From an uncultured Lachnospiraceae bacterium (GTDB lineage Bacteria > Bacillota > Clostridia > Lachnospirales > Lachnospiraceae), in the NCBI GenBank assembly GCA_902763335.1, contig CACWRR010000002.1, positions 1 to 64,000 on the forward strand: 64,000 bases of DNA. Direction: 5' to 3'. Below are positions 54,342 through 63,431 of the stretch, in pieces. Every line of letters starts with the position of its first letter. Within the stretch, counting starts at the first letter, position 1. The notes beneath the pieces were generated by a model, which did not search any database, had not been told where the DNA came from, and saw only the letters and a list, made by a program, of their open reading frames with translations. The position numbers and the translations under genes are program-made.

Positions 54342-56222
54342 TTGAGAAAGTTGGCATTGCCGGATGAGATACTTCTGAGTATAGACAAGCCGGAAAGATA
54401 TATTGGTAATGAAGTAAATATGGTAAGAAAAAATCCGGATGATGTGGATATAAGATTTGCAATGTGTTTCCCGGATGTGTACGAAATAGGAATGTCACAT
54501 CTGGGAATACAGATATTGTATGATATGTTTAACCGGAGAGATGATGTATACTGTGAACGTGTTTATTCACCATGGCTTGATCTTGATAAGGTGATGAGGG
54601 AAAAGGACATTCCTTTATTTGCGATAGAGTCACAGGATAACATAAAGGACTTTGATTTTCTCGGAATAACACTTCAGTATGAAATGTGTTATGCAAATGT
54701 TTTGCAGGTTCTTGATCTTAGTAAAATCCCGCTTATTGCATCAGAAAGAAGTGACAGTGATCCTATAGTTATAGGAGGAGGACCGTGTACTTACAATCCG
54801 GAACCGTTGGCAGATTTCTTTGATATATTTTATATTGGAGAAGGAGAGAAACAATATTATCGCTTATTTGATATTTATAAAGAACATAAGAAAAAGGGCG
54901 GCAGCAGACAGGAATTTCTTGAAAAGGCAGCAGAAATTCCGGGAATGTATGTGCCTGCTTTTTATGATGTAGAATATAATGAAGACGGTACGATAAAAAG
55001 TTTTGTTCCAAATAACAGCCATGCACAAAAGAAAATAGTAAAGCAGCTTGTTGTTGATATGCAGAGTACAGACCCGGAGGCAGAGTATAATTATTATCCG
55101 AGAAAGCCTTTAGTTCCTTTTATCAAAGCTACACAGGACAGAGTTGTTCTTGAGATACAGAGAGGATGTATTCGTGGATGCAGATTTTGTCAGGCGGGAA
55201 TGGTATACAGACCGGTAAGGGAGAGAAATGTTGAATATCTCAAAAATATGGCTTCTGAAATGCTTAAGAGTACCGGACATGAAGAAATCTCATTAAGTTC
55301 ACTAAGTTCAAGTGATTACTCTCATTTAGAGGAGATTATAAACTATCTGATAGATGAATTTGGAAAAAAGGGAGTAAATATCTCACTTCCGTCCCTTAGA
55401 ATAGATGCTTTTTCGTTAGATATTATGAGTAAGGTTCAGGATGTCAGAAAGAGCAGCCTTACATTTGCTCCTGAGGCAGGTTCACAGAGACTTAGAAATG
55501 TTATCAATAAGGGACTTACGGAAGAGGTTATACTTAACGGTGCATCTCTTGCATTCAAGGGAGGCTGGAACAGGGTTAAGTTATATTTCATGCTTGGAAT
55601 TCCGACAGAGACTGAGGAAGACATGAAAGGAATAGCTGAGCTTTGTGAGAAAGTAGCTGAAGTGTATTACGAGATACCAAAGACAGAGAGAAATGGCAAG
55701 GTGCAGATTACAGCCAGCTCTTCATTTTTCATACCAAAACCGTTTACACCTTTCCAGTGGGCTCCAATGTGTACAAAAGAGCAGTTTTTGGAGAGAGCAA
55801 AAATTGTAAATGGCAGAATGAAAGAAATGCTTAATAAGAAGAGCATACGTTATAACTGGCATGAAGCTGATGTATCGGTTATAGAAGGACTTCTTGCAAG
55901 AGGTGACAGAAAGGTTGCTAAAACCGTACTCAGGGCATACGAGCTCGGATGCCTTTATGATGCGTGGAGTGATTCGTATGATAATGAAAAATGGCAGCAG
56001 GCTATAAAAGATACCGGAATCGACATGGATTTTTACATTACGAGAGAGAGAAGTACGGACGAGTTTCTTCCGTGGGATTTTATAGATATAGGAGTTACAA
56101 AAAAATTCTTAAAAAATGAGTGGGAAAATGCCAAAAACGAGACGGTAACACCAAACTGCCGTATGAAATGTAACGGTTGTGGTGCGGCTGTATTTGGAGG
56201 AGGTGTCTGTTTTGAAAATTAG
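54342..56222 (+). CDS. B12-binding domain radical SAM protein (TIGR03960 type)
   Basis: A 626-residue protein beginning with TTG. An N-terminal cobalamin-binding-like fold (about 50-190; FPDVYEIGMSHLGIQILYDM, IGGGPCTYNPEPLADFFD), the radical SAM motif RGCIRGCRFCQAG (about 275) and a C-terminal cysteine group (NCRMKCNGCG). Its partner is always the DUF2344 protein that follows, overlapping by 11 bases, and RNase E/G. The reaction is unknown. Confidence 0.9.
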   Translation: MRKLALPDEILLSIDKPERYIGNEVNMVRKNPDDVDIRFAMCFPDVYEIGMSHLGIQILYDMFNRRDDVYCERVYSPWLDLDKVMREKDIPLFAIESQDNIKDFDFLGITLQYEMCYANVLQVLDLSKIPLIASERSDSDPIVIGGGPCTYNPEPLADFFDIFYIGEGEKQYYRLFDIYKEHKKKGGSRQEFLEKAAEIPGMYVPAFYDVEYNEDGTIKSFVPNNSHAQKKIVKQLVVDMQSTDPEAEYNYYPRKPLVPFIKATQDRVVLEIQRGCIRGCRFCQAGMVYRPVRERNVEYLKNMASEMLKSTGHEEISLSSLSSSDYSHLEEIINYLIDEFGKKGVNISLPSLRIDAFSLDIMSKVQDVRKSSLTFAPEAGSQRLRNVINKGLTEEVILNGASLAFKGGWNRVKLYFMLGIPTETEEDMKGIAELCEKVAEVYYEIPKTERNGKVQITASSSFFIPKPFTPFQWAPMCTKEQFLERAKIVNGRMKEMLNKKSIRYNWHEADVSVIEGLLARGDRKVAKTVLRAYELGCLYDAWSDSYDNEKWQQAIKDTGIDMDFYITRERSTDEFLPWDFIDIGVTKKFLKNEWENAKNETVTPNCRMKCNGCGAAVFGGGVCFEN

Positions 56223-56904
56223 GGTAAAGTTTGCCAAAAAAGGATATATGAAATTTATCGGTCACCTTGATACTATGAGATATTTTCAAAAAGCAATGCG
56301 CAGGGCTGATGTTGACATGATGTATTCAGAAGGATTTAATCCACATCAGAAAATGTCATTTGCAGCACCTCTTGGTGTAGGACTTACGAGTAGTGGTGAA
56401 TATATGGATATAGAGGTACACTCAACAGACTGTTCAGAGGTGATGGTAAATAGGCTTAATGAACAGATGGTAGAGGGAATGGAAGTCATAAGCTACAGAC
56501 AGCTTCCGGATGACAGCAAAAATGCCATGTCAATAGTTGCAGCAGCAGATTACAATATAAAATTCAGGGAAGGTTTAAAACCTGATATTGATTTAAGGGA
56601 TGCCTTTGAAAAATACGTGTCACAGCCGGAAATAATTGTTTTGAAAAAAACAAAAAAGAGTGAAAAAGAGATAGATATCCGTCCCGGCATATATGAAGCA
56701 AAGGCAGATGATGACAGCGCTTTTCTTAAACTTGCATCTTCAAGCGGAGATTATTTAAAGCCTGAACTTGTAATGGACGGGTTTTACAAATATATTGGTA
56801 TGGAGATGCCGAAGTTTGCGTTAGAAATAGAACGGCTTGAAGTGTATGCCGGAAGTGTTGAGGAAGGCTTTGTTACACTTGAAGATTTAGGACGTGAAAT
56901 ATAA
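56212..56904 (+). CDS. Radical SAM-associated DUF2344 protein (TIGR03936 type)
   Basis: A 230-residue protein: RVKFAKKGYMKFIGHLDTMR at the N-terminus, then RRADVDMMYSEGFNPHQKMSFAAPL in part (YSEGFNPHQKMSF). In Clostridia it is encoded with, or fused to, the preceding radical SAM protein. Start is TTG 56212 with GGAGGTG upstream, inside the end of the previous gene, so the two are coupled. Function unknown. Confidence 0.88.
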   Translation: MKIRVKFAKKGYMKFIGHLDTMRYFQKAMRRADVDMMYSEGFNPHQKMSFAAPLGVGLTSSGEYMDIEVHSTDCSEVMVNRLNEQMVEGMEVISYRQLPDDSKNAMSIVAAADYNIKFREGLKPDIDLRDAFEKYVSQPEIIVLKKTKKSEKEIDIRPGIYEAKADDDSAFLKLASSSGDYLKPELVMDGFYKYIGMEMPKFALEIERLEVYAGSVEEGFVTLEDLGREI

Positions 56905-56905
56905 T

Positions 56906-58069
56906 ATGAGTAGAAAAATTATTATAACAGGATGGGACAGGTTCATACTCACGGGACTTCATGATGGCAGACAGTTTGTTGATCTTGACATATATGATAC
57001 GGAGAAAAATTCGGAACTTGGAAACATATATGTCGGCAGGGTTATTGATATAGTGAAAAATATTAACGCTGCATTTATAGAGTATTCTGACAGTAAAAAA
57101 GGATATTATTCCATAGCAGATAATAGGAAACCAATATTTTTAAATAAAAAAAATACTGATAAAATGTGTCAGGGAGATAAAGTGCTTGTGAGGCTTTCCA
57201 AAGAAGCCGTAAAAACAAAGTTTCCGGTACTTACTTCAAAACTTGAGTTTGCCGGAAAATTTGCAGTGCTTACATACGGTGACAGAAGAATCTGCTTTTC
57301 GGGAAAATTTATTGATAAGGACAGAAAAGAAAGCCTTACAAGAGCCATAAAGGAACAGTATTCAGGTGATTTTGGGTTTATTATAAGAACTAATGCAAAT
57401 GAAGCAAATGATGAAGAAATACTTGCAGAAATGGCTCAGTTGGTAGTACAATACAAAGATGTTGAAAAGAAGGCATTTTTTATGGTACCGGGAAGTGTGA
57501 TGTATACACCTCCAAAGTCATATCAGGTATATGTAAGAGATTTGTACAGGGACTCTGTCGATGAAATAGTCACTGACAGTGAACAGATATATTATGAACT
57601 TACATGTGTATGTGATAAAGAAAAACTAAGGCTTTATGATGATGAGATGCTTCCACTTATAAAATTATACAGTATGGAAAGCCTGATGGAGAGTTTAAAA
57701 AGAGAAAAGGTGTGGCTTGATTCAGGAGCGTATCTTGTTATCCAGCATACCGAGGCACTGTCGGTTATAGATGTAAATACAGGAAAATGTATAAAAGGAA
57801 AGTCTGATTCAAAGGTGTTTTACAAAGTTAATGTGGAATCAGCCATAGAGATTGCCAGGCAGTTACGTCTTCGCAACATGTCAGGCATAATTGTTGTTGA
57901 TTTTATAAATATGAATGACAAGGAATTAGACAGGGAGTTACTTGAGCAGTTAAGACGAGAGGTGTCAAAAGACCGGATTAAAACGACCGTTGTGGATATG
58001 ACGGAACTTGGACTTGTGGAGATAACCAGAAAGAAACAAAAGCCGCCGGTTCATGAACTTCATATATAA
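56906..58069 (+). CDS. Ribonuclease E/G family protein, short
   Basis: A 387-residue RNase E/G: an S1 domain near the N-terminus (ELGNIYVGRVIDIVKNINAAFIEY, quoted in part as IYVGRVIDIVKNINAAF), a catalytic domain with Asp residues in VIDVNTGKC and VVDFINMND, ending right after LGLVEITRKKQKPP. The Zn-link CPxC motif and the small domain found in E. coli RNase G are absent. It likely processes rRNA and decays mRNA. ATG 56906 is used; 56894 overlaps the previous gene. Confidence 0.9.
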   Translation: MSRKIIITGWDRFILTGLHDGRQFVDLDIYDTEKNSELGNIYVGRVIDIVKNINAAFIEYSDSKKGYYSIADNRKPIFLNKKNTDKMCQGDKVLVRLSKEAVKTKFPVLTSKLEFAGKFAVLTYGDRRICFSGKFIDKDRKESLTRAIKEQYSGDFGFIIRTNANEANDEEILAEMAQLVVQYKDVEKKAFFMVPGSVMYTPPKSYQVYVRDLYRDSVDEIVTDSEQIYYELTCVCDKEKLRLYDDEMLPLIKLYSMESLMESLKREKVWLDSGAYLVIQHTEALSVIDVNTGKCIKGKSDSKVFYKVNVESAIEIARQLRLRNMSGIIVVDFINMNDKELDRELLEQLRREVSKDRIKTTVVDMTELGLVEITRKKQKPPVHELHI

Positions 58070-58087
58070 GGATAGAGGAAAACATTA

Positions 58088-59221
58088 ATGAAAGAAATAT
58101 TTTTTTGCAAAAGTAAAGTTATATTTACGTTAATATATCTGTGTATAGCAATTGGTGCTGTTGTATTTGTAAATAATGATGCGTTCCTATACAAAAAAAC
58201 GGTAGCAGAAGTTCAGAAATCAAAAATAACAGACAGATATATTCAGAAAAGTCAGAATATGAAAAAGGAAAAATATTACACACAGACACTGACAGTGAAA
58301 ATTCTGAATGGTAAATTTAAAGGAAAAAAAGCTTATGTCACAAACAGCTATTCAAAGTCAGAGGTTAAAACTGTAAGATACGAGAAAAAAGACAGAGTAT
58401 TTGTATCCATTGCAGAAAATAACGGTGATCTGGTCGGAAAGGTTACGGGATTTAAGAGTGATTTTGCCGTTTTACTGGTTATTCTTATATTTATATATGC
58501 AATGATTATAGTAGCAGGGCTTAGAGGTATTTTATTTTTACTGGCTTCTGTGGTGAATGTGGGACTTCTGTACGCAGGACTTGATTTGTACGCGGGTGGC
58601 ATGGATATAATGTACATATGTTATGCAATGATATTCCTTTTTACCATAGTTTCGCTTGTATGCATAAGCGGATTAAAAAAATCAACGGCAATATCAATAA
58701 CTTCTGTATTTATTGTTGTGGCAGTCGTTGGAATAATATATAAAATCGTTCTTGCATGTACTGAAGCTCCGGATTATATAATGATGGAGTACGTCTCAGG
58801 ACCGAATGATTTAAACCGCCTGTTTTTTATGGAGATATTAGTAGGATGTCTTGGTGCGGTGATGGATGTTGCGGTATCGATTTCAGAGACTGCATGTGTG
58901 TTGAAAAATAATACACCAGACATGCCGGTAAAGACATTTATTAATTCAATACGTGAGCTTGGACGTGATATTACAGGTACAATGGTAAATATACTGTTTT
59001 ACTCATATTTTTGCGGAACAGTTCCAATGATACTGGTCCAGATGAAAAATAAATATAAATTTAATTATATATGCAGATTTGATTTACCGTTTGAACTCAC
59101 AAGATTCCTGACAGGTTCTATAGGTATAGTAATCACAATACCGGTTACGGCAGTTGTGGCATGGTTTGTTCTGTATAGGATGAAAGCAATGAAATTGCAT
59201 AGTAGTAGAAATGAGGATTAG
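58088..59221 (+). CDS. YibE/F family membrane protein (first)
   Basis: A 377-residue multi-pass protein of the YibE/F family. One membrane segment at the N-terminus (about 12-30) and a soluble outer stretch (35-130; VTNSYSKSEVKTVRYEKKDRV quoted in part as YEKKDRVFVSIAENNGDL) precede seven or so membrane segments. FLVLI-type transport function is proposed for the family but not shown. The second member follows and overlaps its reading frame closely. Confidence 0.85.
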   Translation: MKEIFFCKSKVIFTLIYLCIAIGAVVFVNNDAFLYKKTVAEVQKSKITDRYIQKSQNMKKEKYYTQTLTVKILNGKFKGKKAYVTNSYSKSEVKTVRYEKKDRVFVSIAENNGDLVGKVTGFKSDFAVLLVILIFIYAMIIVAGLRGILFLLASVVNVGLLYAGLDLYAGGMDIMYICYAMIFLFTIVSLVCISGLKKSTAISITSVFIVVAVVGIIYKIVLACTEAPDYIMMEYVSGPNDLNRLFFMEILVGCLGAVMDVAVSISETACVLKNNTPDMPVKTFINSIRELGRDITGTMVNILFYSYFCGTVPMILVQMKNKYKFNYICRFDLPFELTRFLTGSIGIVITIPVTAVVAWFVLYRMKAMKLHSSRNED

Positions 59222-59222
59222 T

Positions 59223-60011
59223 ATGAATTTTGTATTATTTTTAATATTTATAGTTCTTATTATTGCCATAGGTGGAGACAGAGGTGTGATGTCACTTGTG
59301 GCACTTCTGGGAAATGTCATAGTGTTTTTTTCAAGTGTATATATAATGAAGTACAATGACCCGTACAAGCTGGTTTTGTTTGATATCGTGTTTATGTGTC
59401 TTCTGACTTTAATATATCAGAATGGCGTGAACATAAAGACTATGTCATCGTTAGTGTCTGTTGTTATAGTGGCAGTTGTGCTTATGTATATCTCAAAATA
59501 TATAGGACATCTTGGAAATATGGGCGGATACAATGAATTTGAGATGTATGAGGATACATTGATGAATCTGTCCGTAAATATTAAGATAAATCTGCCGGAT
59601 GTGGCGGTAGCAATGCTGGTTCTAGGTGTAACGGGAGCGCTTATAGACATTGCGGTGGCTGTTACAAGTTCTGTCTACGAGGTTTGGAAAAACAATACTG
59701 AAAATGATGAAAAAACACTTATCACTACCGGAATGCATCTTGGAAAAAGCATACTCGGTTCTACGATAAACACATTGTGGTTTGCATGTGTAGGTGAGTT
59801 TTTACTTATGTTTTTGTTATTCAGAAGATATGAATATTCGTTTGTATCACTTATTAATTCAAAGGCATTTTTTGACATCATTGCAAATATAATGTTAAGT
59901 GCCACAGGATGTTGTGCTGTTGTGCCGGTTGCAACCTATGTATTCACAAAAATGACTAAGTGGGACAGATTTGCAAAACATGAGGCTGAATCAACAGAGG
60001 AAAATATATAG
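59223..60011 (+). CDS. YibE/F family membrane protein (second)
   Basis: A 262-residue multi-pass protein, paralogue of the preceding one: LGVTGALIDIAVAVTSSVYEVWKNN matches VGCLGAVMDVAVSISETACVLKNN in the first (short parts of each: GALIDIAVAVTSS, GAVMDVAVSISET). Lacks the N-terminal outer part. Both probably form one membrane complex. ATG 59223 is one base after the first gene's stop. A terminator-like hairpin follows, covering the spoIVA ribosome site. Confidence 0.85.
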   Translation: MNFVLFLIFIVLIIAIGGDRGVMSLVALLGNVIVFFSSVYIMKYNDPYKLVLFDIVFMCLLTLIYQNGVNIKTMSSLVSVVIVAVVLMYISKYIGHLGNMGGYNEFEMYEDTLMNLSVNIKINLPDVAVAMLVLGVTGALIDIAVAVTSSVYEVWKNNTENDEKTLITTGMHLGKSILGSTINTLWFACVGEFLLMFLLFRRYEYSFVSLINSKAFFDIIANIMLSATGCCAVVPVATYVFTKMTKWDRFAKHEAESTEENI

Positions 60012-60027
60012 AATAAGTTATAAAATT

Positions 60028-60073
60028 AAATCCTTTTGTATATACTATATCAGTATATACAGGAGGATTTTTT
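60028..60073 (+). terminator. Hairpin with T-run over the spoIVA ribosome binding site
   Basis: A 19-bp stem: 60028-60046 pairs with 60052-60070 around loop ATATC (two G-T pairs), and the run T68-T73 follows. The right arm contains AGGAGG (60061-60066), the ribosome site of spoIVA. It looks like a terminator of the YibE/F transcript and a block of spoIVA translation. A possible sporulation -10 (TATACTAT, 60041-60048) lies within the left arm. Confidence 0.7.
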
Positions 60074-61549
60074 ATGGAAAATTATAATCTGTACAAGGAC
60101 ATAGCTGAAAGGACAAATGGGGAAATATACATAGGAGTTGTGGGACCGGTGAGAACCGGTAAGTCAACATTTATAAAAAGATTTATGGATATTCTTGTAC
60201 TTCCTGAGATGAAGGATGAGGCTGCAAAGGAACGTACAAGGGATGAACTGCCACAGAGTGCCGCAGGCAAAATGATAATGACTACAGAGCCAAAATTCAT
60301 TCCAAAGGATGCGGCTGTCATACCATTGCCTGATAAAAGTGAGGTACAGATAAGACTTATAGATTGTGTGGGATATATGACAAACGGTGCCACAGGTCAT
60401 ATAGAAAATGAAACTGAACGGATGGTAAAGACGCCGTGGTTTGAAAATGAAATTCCATTTACAAAGGCTGCGGAGATTGGTACATATAAGGTTATAAATG
60501 AACATTCCAGTATAGGATTTGTTGTTACAACTGACGGCTCATTTGGTGAGATTGAGAGGGAAAACTATGAAAAGCCTGAGGAGGAGACCATAAGGCAGCT
60601 AAAAAAAATAGGAAAACCGTTTGTGGTGCTTCTTAATTCATCAAAACCATATTCAGAGGAGACTAAGAATCTTGCAAAGCAGATTGAGACAAAAAACAAT
60701 GTTACCGTATTTCCGGTAAACTGCCAGCAGCTTAAAAAGGATGATATTTTAAATATTCTCACTACGATTTTAAATGAGTTTCCTGTAAGCAGAACAGAAT
60801 TTTACATGCCTAAATGGGTAGAAATGTTAAGCAGCGAACACTGGCTTAAAAAAGAAATAATACAGAACATAAAAGATATAATGCCAAAGCTTAAATGCAT
60901 GAGAGATGTCACATCGGAAGTGTTTGAAAATGCATGTAAATATGTAAAAAATTATAAACTTGAGGAGAAAAGTCTGTCAGACGGAGTTGTAAAGGTGATA
61001 ATAAACCTTGTAGAGGATTATTATTATCAGGTTTTAAGTGAACTTACAGGAACGGATATACCGGATGAGTACAGACTTATAACATGTTTAAAGGAGTTTT
61101 CGGGCTTAAAAGACAGTTATGAAAAGGTAAAAAATGCTATGGAAGAAGTCAGAATGAGAGGATATGGGGTAGTCACTCCGGAGAGAAAGGAAATAACTCT
61201 TGCAGAACCGGAGATAATTAAAACAGGGAATAAATACGGTGTGAAGATAAAGGCAGAGGCACCGTCGATTCATATGATAAAGGCTAATATATTAACGGAG
61301 ATAGCACCTATAGTAGGAAGTGAACAGCAGGCAAAGGATCTCATAGAGTTTATAAATGAAAACAGCAAATCAAAAGAGGATGGAATATGGGAAACGAATA
61401 TATTTGGAAAATCGATAGAGCAGATTGTTGAGGATGGAATAAATACAAAGATATCGAGACTTTCAGACGAGACACAGGAAAAATTACAAAATACACTACA
61501 GAAGATAACGAATGAGAGTAACGGTGGCGTAATCTGTATCATTATATAA
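60074..61549 (+). CDS. spoIVA: Stage IV sporulation protein A (spore coat base ATPase)
   Basis: A 491-residue SpoIVA. P-loop GPVRTGKST (about 26) and the conserved DELPQSAAGKMIMTTEPKFIP (in part ELPQSAAGKMIMTTEPKF) then RLIDCVGYMTNGA. The protein polymerises with ATP on the forespore surface and forms the base of the coat in the mother cell. Its presence shows a spore-forming lineage. In Bacillus it is under sigma-E; the upstream region here is compatible with that. Confidence 0.97.
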   Translation: MENYNLYKDIAERTNGEIYIGVVGPVRTGKSTFIKRFMDILVLPEMKDEAAKERTRDELPQSAAGKMIMTTEPKFIPKDAAVIPLPDKSEVQIRLIDCVGYMTNGATGHIENETERMVKTPWFENEIPFTKAAEIGTYKVINEHSSIGFVVTTDGSFGEIERENYEKPEEETIRQLKKIGKPFVVLLNSSKPYSEETKNLAKQIETKNNVTVFPVNCQQLKKDDILNILTTILNEFPVSRTEFYMPKWVEMLSSEHWLKKEIIQNIKDIMPKLKCMRDVTSEVFENACKYVKNYKLEEKSLSDGVVKVIINLVEDYYYQVLSELTGTDIPDEYRLITCLKEFSGLKDSYEKVKNAMEEVRMRGYGVVTPERKEITLAEPEIIKTGNKYGVKIKAEAPSIHMIKANILTEIAPIVGSEQQAKDLIEFINENSKSKEDGIWETNIFGKSIEQIVEDGINTKISRLSDETQEKLQNTLQKITNESNGGVICIII

Positions 61550-61594
61550 TTGTTCATTCACAACAGAAAAAAAATATGGTAATATTATATTTGG

Positions 61595-61637
61595 TTGCGA
61601 AACACCATGATAACAGCCACACATGTGTGTTTCGCAA
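61595..61637. repeat. 11-bp inverted repeat before MutS-like gene
   Basis: TTGCGAAACAC (61595-61605) and GTGTTTCGCAA (61627-61637), perfect, with a 21-base loop that holds two CATG. It lies in the 119-base gap between spoIVA and the MutS-like gene and has no T-run. It could be an operator or RNA element; not identified. Confidence 0.6.
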
Positions 61638-61668
61638 TTAGTTTATAATATTATGACGGAGGTATAAA

Positions 61669-63351
61669 GTGGAAGCAAAAGCATATATTATTTTTGTAGC
61701 CGCAGCATTTGTTATATTTGCGTATACAGCTATAACTTCAAAGAAAAACGCTGTTGCGAGAATGAAAAGAAAAATCAGGGAGCAGTGGGGAAAATATTCA
61801 GAGAGAGAATATGAGCAGAAAGAATATGATAAAATATGTTATTGTTATTTGAAAAAGGCAGGCAGGCTTAATGATGACAGCCGCATTATAGATGATATAA
61901 CCTGGAATGATCTTGATATGGATTCGATTTTCATGGCGATGAATACCACATGGTCATCAGCAGGTGAAGAATATCTGTATAAAATGTTGAGAATGCCGGA
62001 ACAGAGTGAAGAAAAATTAAAAGAAAATGACAGACTGGTAAATTTTTTCAGAGATAACGAGGAAGTAAGAAATAAAATTCAGGAAATTTTTTATTCCATG
62101 GGAAGAACAAAATCCATTTCCCTTATGGAGTTTGTGGACAGGCTATATGATGTGGAGGAAAAGAGTAATGCAAAGGATTATATACTTGACATTTTGTTAT
62201 TATTATCCATTGTATCATTTGCCTTCAGTCCGGTTTTCGGAATAATTGCATTTGTTGTAATGATTTCGGTAAACGTGTTTACTTATTACAGCAGAAAAGC
62301 AGAGATAGAGAGCTATTTTATATGTTTCAGATATCTTGTGTATATGCAGGAATGTGCAGAGAAATTGGTGAAACTTGATATAAAGGAATTATCAGATTAC
62401 AATGACAAACTTATAAATGCAGGCAAAAAACTTATGCCCGTAAGAAAAGGTGCATTTTTACTCTCATCCGGTGTAAATGGTTCAGCATCTGAGATGGTAA
62501 TGGAATATTTAAGAATGATAACACATGTCGATCTGATAAAATTCAACTCTATGCTGAAAACAGTGAAAAAATCCGGTGATGATATAGAAGAAATGTTTTC
62601 AGTGCTTGGTAAAACAGAGGCAATGATAGCTGTTGCATCATTCAGGGAAAGTCTTTCATATTATTGTATTCCTGAGTTTGAAACTGACAGTGATAAGACG
62701 GTTATGGATTTTACGGATATATATCATCCACTTATCAGTGAACCGGTTGTAAATTCAATGTGTGAGGAAAGAAGTGTGCTTATAACAGGCTCTAATGCTT
62801 CAGGAAAATCCACATTTTTAAAGACGGTGGCCATAAACAGTATTCTTGCGCAGACTATATATACATGCACAGCAAAAAAGTTTAGAACATGTTTTTACAG
62901 TATTTATTCTTCAATGGCATTAAGAGATAATCTTATGGGACAGGAGAGTTATTATATAGTCGAGATAAAATCATTAAAGAGGGTTATAGATAGCATAACA
63001 GACGGAAATAAAGTTTTGTGTTTTGTGGATGAGGTTTTAAGAGGAACAAATACCATAGAGAGAATAGCCGCATCGTCGAAAATCCTTGAAAGCATGGCAG
63101 ATAAGGGTGCGATGTGTTTTGCGGCTACTCATGACGTTGAGCTTACCCATATACTGGAAAAAATATATGCAAATTATCATTTCCAGGAAGAAGTTAAGGA
63201 AGATGATATTATATTTAATTATAAATTGTACAGTGGACGGGCTGTGTCAAGAAATGCCATAAAATTATTAGGAGTAATGGGATACGATAAAAAGATTGTA
63301 ACTGACGCTGAAAAAGCGGCTGAAAGTTTCATCGCAACGGGAACATGGTAA
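61669..63351 (+). CDS. MutS-family ATPase with membrane segments
   Basis: A 560-residue protein starting at GTG. One membrane segment at the N-terminus (about 4-22) and a pair at about 168-208; a MutS-type core domain in between and the MutS ATPase at the end: Walker A GSNASGKST (about 372), ALRDNLMGQESYY, Walker B FVDEVLRGTNTIER and ATHDVELTHI. The mismatch-recognition domain of MutS is lacking. This class is found in many Firmicutes and Bacteroidetes with unknown role. GGAGG precedes the GTG. Confidence 0.88.
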   Translation: MEAKAYIIFVAAAFVIFAYTAITSKKNAVARMKRKIREQWGKYSEREYEQKEYDKICYCYLKKAGRLNDDSRIIDDITWNDLDMDSIFMAMNTTWSSAGEEYLYKMLRMPEQSEEKLKENDRLVNFFRDNEEVRNKIQEIFYSMGRTKSISLMEFVDRLYDVEEKSNAKDYILDILLLLSIVSFAFSPVFGIIAFVVMISVNVFTYYSRKAEIESYFICFRYLVYMQECAEKLVKLDIKELSDYNDKLINAGKKLMPVRKGAFLLSSGVNGSASEMVMEYLRMITHVDLIKFNSMLKTVKKSGDDIEEMFSVLGKTEAMIAVASFRESLSYYCIPEFETDSDKTVMDFTDIYHPLISEPVVNSMCEERSVLITGSNASGKSTFLKTVAINSILAQTIYTCTAKKFRTCFYSIYSSMALRDNLMGQESYYIVEIKSLKRVIDSITDGNKVLCFVDEVLRGTNTIERIAASSKILESMADKGAMCFAATHDVELTHILEKIYANYHFQEEVKEDDIIFNYKLYSGRAVSRNAIKLLGVMGYDKKIVTDAEKAAESFIATGTW

Positions 63352-63358
63352 AAATCCA

Positions 63359-63387
63359 TTGAACATATATTAAATTTGTGTTAAAAT
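63359..63387 (+). promoter_or_regulatory. Promoter of tyrS
   Basis: TTGAAC (63359-63364), 17-base spacer, TAAAAT (63382-63387). The leader is too short for a T-box. Confidence 0.55.
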
Positions 63388-63431
63388 AACATGATTAGTA
63401 AAAGAGTATGTAAGAAACGGAGGAAATAAAA

